Positions 6,453 to 9,578 of a DNA stretch of 9,578 nucleotides are shown piece after piece. Both the position numbers and the translations under genes were made by a program. Position 1 is the stretch's first letter. Every line of letters begins with the position of its first letter. Origin of the DNA: Deltaproteobacteria bacterium RIFCSPLOWO2_12_FULL_60_16 (GTDB lineage Bacteria; Desulfobacterota; Binatia; UBA9968). The notes beneath the pieces are model-generated. The model worked only from the letters and a program-made list of their open reading frames with translations. It was not told the origin of the DNA and did not search any database. The stretch covers positions 1 to 9,578 of the forward strand of contig MGSR01000007.1 in the NCBI GenBank assembly GCA_001798565.1, in the 5' to 3' direction.

Positions 6453-6988
6453 TTTTCCCACAGCGAGAGAAATTCAGGCGGGATCTCTTTGGCGAGAAAC
6501 AGAGGGCCGGAGGAGTAAAAGAGCACCCCGCTCGCATGGGCGGCTTTGGAGTCCACTACCAGAACGGTCGGCGCAGGGTCCCGCCTTTTTCCCACCGCCG
6601 CGGCTTCCTCGACCGAGGCGCTGAGATGCACGTACTGTCTGCCGCGCGGCTTGAGCCCTTCGCGCAAGATCGTCTCGACCAGATCCCGCGCCGTGCCGTG
6701 ATAGAGCGGCGCCGGCGGTTCCACGCCCTCCAGGCCCAGCTCCACGGGGAACGAATGGCCGTAAGTGGCGCGCACCTTGCCTTCTTTGAGCTCAAAGCGT
6801 TTCTTGTCCGAACCCTCTACGACTCTGCGGACCTCTTCAGCCGTGATTTCCTGGAAGCGCTCCTGAACCGTCTCGATAAGCTCCTCCCACGGAACATAAC
6901 CCTGCCGGTCGAACCGCAGCGGGTAGTCATCGGGACGATGGCGCAAGAGAAAGCTCAGGAAACGAGAAATCCGCTCCGGGGGAACCAT
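6449..6988 (-). CDS. kptA: RNA 2'-phosphotransferase, KptA/Tpt1 family
   Basis: 179 aa, the family's usual size. KptA/Tpt1 uses NAD+ to remove an internal RNA 2'-phosphate, giving ADP-ribose 1'',2''-cyclic phosphate and nicotinamide. The N-terminal winged-helix lobe has SRFLSFLLRHRP at 8-19 (Arg16-His17) and KKRFEL at 62-67 (Arg64). The C-terminal ART-like lobe has LYHGT at 95-99, GLKPRGRQYVHLS at 111-123 (Arg117) and VLVVD at 142-146. Arg-His-Arg-Arg matches the known catalytic tetrad. Two oddities are YVHLS where HVHLS is common, and GPLFLAKEIPPEFL where the family usually has NGVWLT-like residues. The ATG lies 7 nt after the dehydrogenase stop and has a poorly spaced GGG before it. The stop overlaps the permease start. 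The role of KptA in bacteria is unclear because they lack 2'-phosphate-generating tRNA splicing. Confidence 0.93.
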   Translation of the reverse strand: MVPPERISRFLSFLLRHRPDDYPLRFDRQGYVPWEELIETVQERFQEITAEEVRRVVEGSDKKRFELKEGKVRATYGHSFPVELGLEGVEPPAPLYHGTARDLVETILREGLKPRGRQYVHLSASVEEAAAVGKRRDPAPTVLVVDSKAAHASGVLFYSSGPLFLAKEIPPEFLSLWEK

Positions 6989-6995
6989 ACCCTTT

Positions 6996-7874
6996 TTACT
7001 TTTTTTGTCCCGTGATCAATGCATAAACGTGGTACGCAATGCCGGTCGCCTCGTAGCCGTCCAGGCCGTTCGCCTGCGCTACCGAGAAGAGCTGGTAAGT
7101 GAGCGCGCTGAATGGGACCGGCACCTCCATCTCGCGCGCCATCTCCAGCCCGAAGCCGACGTCCTTGGGCATCCAGGACTTGCGCGGCTTGAACTTTCGG
7201 CTCACCAGGGTCTGCAAAATCCTCTCGATCGCTTCCGACCTTTGCTGCGAGCTCAGCATCACCGTCTGAAAGGTCTCTTCCGAGACTCCCCCCTTCTTGA
7301 GCCAGCTCATGACCTCGACCAACCCCATGTGCTCGATCGCGGCCCACATCGCCATGGCATTCTTCACCAGCTTGGCGTTGCCCAACTCTCCCACGTGGAG
7401 GATAGTCTTGCCCATCGCTTGGAAGACGGGCCGGTGCGGTTCGAAAAGCTCCTTCGGCCCTGAGACCCAGAGCGAGAGAGCGCCTGCGGCCGCCTGCTCC
7501 TCTACCCCGCCGGCCGAGGCGTCGAGGATCCTCCAGCCTTTGCCCTTGAGCTGCCGGTCGACCTCCAAAATCGTCTTCTTGTCGATGCTGCTGCAATCGA
7601 TCCAAAGCTTGGCCCCCCGAGTCGCCTCATGAAGGCCGCCCTTGCCCAGACCGACCTCCTGCACCGCCTCGTTGTAGGGCAGCATGGAAAGCACCAACTC
7701 GGAGCCTTCGGCCACCGCCTTGGGGGATTCTTTAAACTCCGCCCCCCGGCTCTCGAGATTGCGCGTCACCTCGCGTCGCAAGTCGTTCACCAGCAACCGA
7801 TAGCCCGCCTTGATGAGATTGGCGGCCATGCCGCTGCCCATTCCGCCGGTTCCGATAAAACCCAAAGTCTTCAT
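6996..7874 (-). CDS. 3-hydroxyisobutyrate dehydrogenase-like beta-hydroxyacid dehydrogenase
   Basis: 292 aa cytoplasmic NAD(P)-dependent oxidoreductase of the beta-hydroxyacid dehydrogenase family (3-hydroxyisobutyrate, tartronate semialdehyde and related 3-hydroxy acids). The N-terminal Rossmann motif GFIGTGGMGSGMAANL is at 5-20. DCSSIDKKT is at 93-101. The substrate-loop region DASAGGVEEQAAAGALSL is at 118-135, and the catalytic lysine is Lys171 in GNAKLVKNA. The C-terminal all-alpha domain ends with MPKDVGFGLEMA (235-246). The substrate loop differs from the usual SGGV-G-A pattern, so the true substrate is open. I chose the ATG at 7874 because the Rossmann strand starts at residue 4 and GGAGAGGA lies just upstream. 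The frame stays open 39 codons further, but those residues look non-native. It heads the unit with kptA and the permease. Confidence 0.93.
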   Translation of the reverse strand: MKTLGFIGTGGMGSGMAANLIKAGYRLLVNDLRREVTRNLESRGAEFKESPKAVAEGSELVLSMLPYNEAVQEVGLGKGGLHEATRGAKLWIDCSSIDKKTILEVDRQLKGKGWRILDASAGGVEEQAAAGALSLWVSGPKELFEPHRPVFQAMGKTILHVGELGNAKLVKNAMAMWAAIEHMGLVEVMSWLKKGGVSEETFQTVMLSSQQRSEAIERILQTLVSRKFKPRKSWMPKDVGFGLEMAREMEVPVPFSALTYQLFSVAQANGLDGYEATGIAYHVYALITGQKK

Positions 7875-8005
7875 AATTTCCTCTCCTTCTCCGCGCGTCG
7901 AGCCATTCTTATACCCAATCCGGCAAAAAAATGGTAGCCGCGCGCTCCTGAGGGTTGCAATCGGCCGGCAAACGGGTATATACGGGCGCAAACAAGGAGT
8001 ACGCC
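7875..8005. promoter_or_regulatory. Divergent intergenic region with weak promoter candidates
   Basis: These 131 nt separate the dehydrogenase (left) from the binding protein (right) and must hold both promoters. For the left gene, TATAAG (7913-7908, minus sense) is a fair -10, but no good -35 sits 16-18 nt upstream. Its ribosome-binding site GGAGAGGA is at 7886-7879. A run of seven A at 7924-7930 may bend the DNA. No clear operator palindrome was found. Confidence 0.4.
7955..7982 (+). promoter_or_regulatory. Candidate promoter of the binding-protein gene
   Basis: TTGCAA (7955-7960) and TATATA (7977-7982) are 16 nt apart, each matching 4 of 6 consensus positions. Transcription would start near 7989 and give a leader of only about 17 nt, still containing AAGGAG at 7994-7999. 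This is a moderate candidate only. Confidence 0.35.
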
Positions 8006-9016
8006 ATGCGCAAGAGATCGCTCGCCATCACGTCGGTGCTGCTCGCCCTTGCCGCCGGTCTTGCCCCGGCCTTTGGGCAGGATCTCAAGGCTTTGGAAGA
8101 GGGCGCCAAGAAAGAGGGCAAACTCAATCTCTATGCCTCCATGCGCGAGGATGAGGCCAAACCGGTCCTTGACACTTTTGAGAAGAAGTACCCGGGAGTA
8201 AAGGTCGATTACTTCCGCTCCAGCGACGAGAAGCTTGCCAGCAGGGTCCTGGCCGAGGCCAAGGCCAAGACCTATAACTTCGACGCCATGATCACCTCGG
8301 GCTCGTGGGATATCAAAAATCTCGGCATGGTGCTCAAATGGACGCCGCCCTCCGCTTCCGGCATCAACCCCGACCTGCTCGACCCGGACGGCATGGCCAG
8401 CCCGGTCTACATCAACACCAATGTCATCCAGTACAACAGCCGTCTGGTCGCCAAGGCCGATGTCCCGAAAAACTACGAAGACCTCGCCCACCCCAAATGG
8501 AAAGGCAAACTCTGCCTGGAGGATTCGGACTTCGAGTGGTTCGTCGGCTTGCAAAAATCCATGGGCAAGGCCAAAGCGTTGGAGCTATTTAAGAGAATCG
8601 CCGCCAACCACCCGGCCATCCGCAACGGCCACGGCCTGGTCTCGGACCTGGTCTCCGCCGGGGAGTGCCCCATCGCTATCAACAACTACGGTAATCAGGT
8701 GGCCCGGGCGGCAAAAAAGGGCGCGCCCACCGAGTTCGTCGCCATCAATCCGGTCGTCACGCTGGTGGTGCCGGCGGTGATTTCAAAAAACGCCCCGCAC
8801 CCCAACGCCGCAAAGCTCTATGTTCACTGGATCACCTCCAAGGAGGGGCAGGAGTTTATCGTCAAGAACGGCGGCAGGATCCCGGTCCGCGTCGATGTCG
8901 ATCCCGACCCGCCCAGGCTCACCAGGGGGCTCAAGCTGCAGGTTTCGAACCGCCTGGTGGGAAAAGAACTTAAGGAGGTCCAGACACTCTACCGCCAGGT
9001 GTGGCTGGGCCGATAG
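8006..9016 (+). CDS. Periplasmic solute-binding protein, ferric ABC transporter type
   Basis: 336 aa with a Sec signal peptide: basic MRKR, a hydrophobic core to about residue 21, and likely cleavage after AFG (24) before Gln25. The mature protein has type II periplasmic-binding-fold features of the FbpA-like group: LEEGAKKEGKLNLYAS at 30-45, FDAMITSG at 92-99, DLAHPKWKGKL at 159-169, PIAINNYGNQV at 222-232 and HPNAAKLYVHWITSKEGQEF at 265-284. FbpA-type iron binders usually have adjacent tyrosines at the 222-232 segment, but only Tyr228 is seen here, followed by Gly. Iron binding is therefore doubtful, and an organic or other anion is possible. The ATG at 8006 has AAGGAG 6 nt upstream. It is divergent from the dehydrogenase-kptA-permease unit and probably supplies ligand to that permease. 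Confidence 0.92.
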   Translation: MRKRSLAITSVLLALAAGLAPAFGQDLKALEEGAKKEGKLNLYASMREDEAKPVLDTFEKKYPGVKVDYFRSSDEKLASRVLAEAKAKTYNFDAMITSGSWDIKNLGMVLKWTPPSASGINPDLLDPDGMASPVYINTNVIQYNSRLVAKADVPKNYEDLAHPKWKGKLCLEDSDFEWFVGLQKSMGKAKALELFKRIAANHPAIRNGHGLVSDLVSAGECPIAINNYGNQVARAAKKGAPTEFVAINPVVTLVVPAVISKNAPHPNAAKLYVHWITSKEGQEFIVKNGGRIPVRVDVDPDPPRLTRGLKLQVSNRLVGKELKEVQTLYRQVWLGR

Positions 9017-9035
9017 CTGCGATAACAAGAAACAA

Positions 9036-9043
9036 AAGGAGGT
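9036..9043 (+). promoter_or_regulatory. Near-perfect Shine-Dalgarno of the TctC-like gene
   Basis: AAGGAGGT, fully complementary to the 16S rRNA tail core, lies 6 nt before the ATG at 9050. It fixes the start and predicts strong translation in the 33 nt gap after the previous stop. Confidence 0.8.
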
Positions 9044-9049
9044 AGTCCC

Positions 9050-9578
9050 ATGAAGAAAGCCCTGCTCGTAGTGATGTTGGGTCTCATCTTTTCGACCCCT
9101 TGGTCAGGCGCCTCGGCGCAAGAATTTTTTAAAGGCAAGGTCATTCGCATCATCGCCGGCTATCCTCCCGGAGGCGGAGTGGACACTGAGGCGCGCCTCG
9201 TCGCGCGCTACATCGGCAACTTTATTCCTGGGACGCCTAACGTCATCGTCGAAAACATGCCTGGGGCGGGAGGGCGGATCGCGTTAAACCATGTCTCCAA
9301 GGTGGCCAAGAGAGACGGCCTCAGCTGGATTGTTATCCCGTCTACCCCGAATATCTTCCAGATTCTAGACAAGGACCGGAAGTTTGATCTGACCGAGATG
9401 ATCTATCTCAGAGGGAGCTCGGAGCCGGGCGTCACCGTGATCCGAGACATCACGGGGGTCAAGGGCCCGGCGGATCTGCCCAAGGTCGACCCCAAGATCC
9501 TGGTGATTCCTGGAAGGAGCGCGCCGGACGGATCGCAAATGGCGCTTAGGGCTGTCCTCGATCTCTTTGGGGTTAAAA
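9050..9578 (+). CDS. Tripartite tricarboxylate transporter receptor (TctC/Bug family), N-terminal part
   Basis: 176 codons are visible and the frame is open to the window end; the family is usually about 320-330 aa. A Sec signal peptide (MKKALLVVMLGLIFS...) ends near ASA-Q at residue 23/24. The mature start is typical for Bug proteins: FFKGKVIRIIAGYPPGGGVD at 26-45, ARLVARYIGNFIPGTPNVIV at 48-67, then ENMPGAGGRIALNHV and AKRDGLSWIVIP. Bug proteins are periplasmic receptors that bind carboxylates such as citrate or other organic acids for TctAB-type transporters, and many are orphans used for sensing or alternative uptake. It lies 33 nt after the ABC-type binding protein and is very likely cotranscribed with it. 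The membrane subunits TctA and TctB are not in the window. Confidence 0.93.
   Translation, partial: MKKALLVVMLGLIFSTPWSGASAQEFFKGKVIRIIAGYPPGGGVDTEARLVARYIGNFIPGTPNVIVENMPGAGGRIALNHVSKVAKRDGLSWIVIPSTPNIFQILDKDRKFDLTEMIYLRGSSEPGVTVIRDITGVKGPADLPKVDPKILVIPGRSAPDGSQMALRAVLDLFGVK

Noticed and set aside
6453..6461. GTG start for the permease three codons upstream
   Set aside because: No ribosome-binding site precedes it, while the ATG at 6452 forms the common ATGA overlap with the kptA stop.
5097..6518. A long open frame (473 codons) on the plus strand opposite the ABC permease
   Set aside because: Its translation is highly charged and repetitive (Arg, Gly, Asp, Gln), as expected for the antisense of a hydrophobic membrane protein in GC-rich DNA. 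The minus-strand permease has clear family motifs.
6989..7008. A-rich tract between the dehydrogenase and kptA as a terminator
   Set aside because: In the mRNA sense the tract is poly-A, not poly-U, and no stem precedes it. It is the end of the dehydrogenase coding sequence (Lys codons) plus a 7 nt gap.
7875..7991. N-terminal extension of the dehydrogenase frame by 39 codons
   Set aside because: The Rossmann motif begins at residue 5 of the shorter product, a good ribosome-binding site precedes the ATG at 7874, and the extension would overlap the divergent promoter region.
7955..8005. Extension of the binding-protein frame upstream to 7955
   Set aside because: The ATG at 8006 starts a classic signal peptide and has AAGGAG 6 nt upstream. 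The extension would bury the signal peptide.

Overview
This 9.6 kb, GC-rich, gene-dense window looks like chromosomal DNA from an uncultured, free-living Gram-negative-type bacterium. Two genes have Sec signal peptides, and there is an inner-membrane SPOR protein, a fused ferric-type ABC permease and a Bug/TctC receptor. The argS-SPOR-trp order and the abundance of solute-binding proteins suggest a deltaproteobacterial, Binatota, NC10 or Rokubacteria-like soil or subsurface lineage. That placement is inference; no rRNA or marker phylogeny is possible here.

Left part (1-4763, all minus strand). A likely single transcription unit reads argS - SPOR-domain protein - trpD - trpC - trpF, with trpF cut by the window edge. 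A good sigma70-type promoter (4734-4763) lies upstream of argS, followed by a leader of about 110 nt that can form competing hairpins. argS and the SPOR gene are 4 nt apart. The three following gaps (79, 87 and 94 nt) are each filled almost entirely by the same kind of AT-rich palindromic element. Each element has five tandem 7-mers (TAACNNN in the mRNA sense) just upstream of the next start codon, a short AT-rich centre, and an opposing arm of degenerate NNNGTTA units against the previous stop codon. This is the most unusual thing in the window.

Middle part (4770-7874, minus strand). A tight three-gene unit runs from a 3-hydroxyisobutyrate dehydrogenase-like oxidoreductase, through a KptA/Tpt1 RNA 2'-phosphotransferase, to a fused two-domain ABC permease of the ferric-iron transporter type. 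kptA and the permease overlap by 4 nt (ATGA).

Right part (8006-9578, plus strand). Divergent from the dehydrogenase are a periplasmic binding protein of the ferric ABC type and a TctC/Bug-type binding protein that runs off the window. The binding protein and the fused permease probably form one importer; its ATPase is not in the window. The adjacent Bug receptor and beta-hydroxyacid dehydrogenase, and the lack of a Tyr-Tyr pair in the binding protein, make an organic-anion substrate as plausible as iron.

No rRNA, tRNA, transposase or CRISPR array is visible. No gene-free stretch exceeds 300 nt; the largest gaps are 4614-4769 and 7875-8005.
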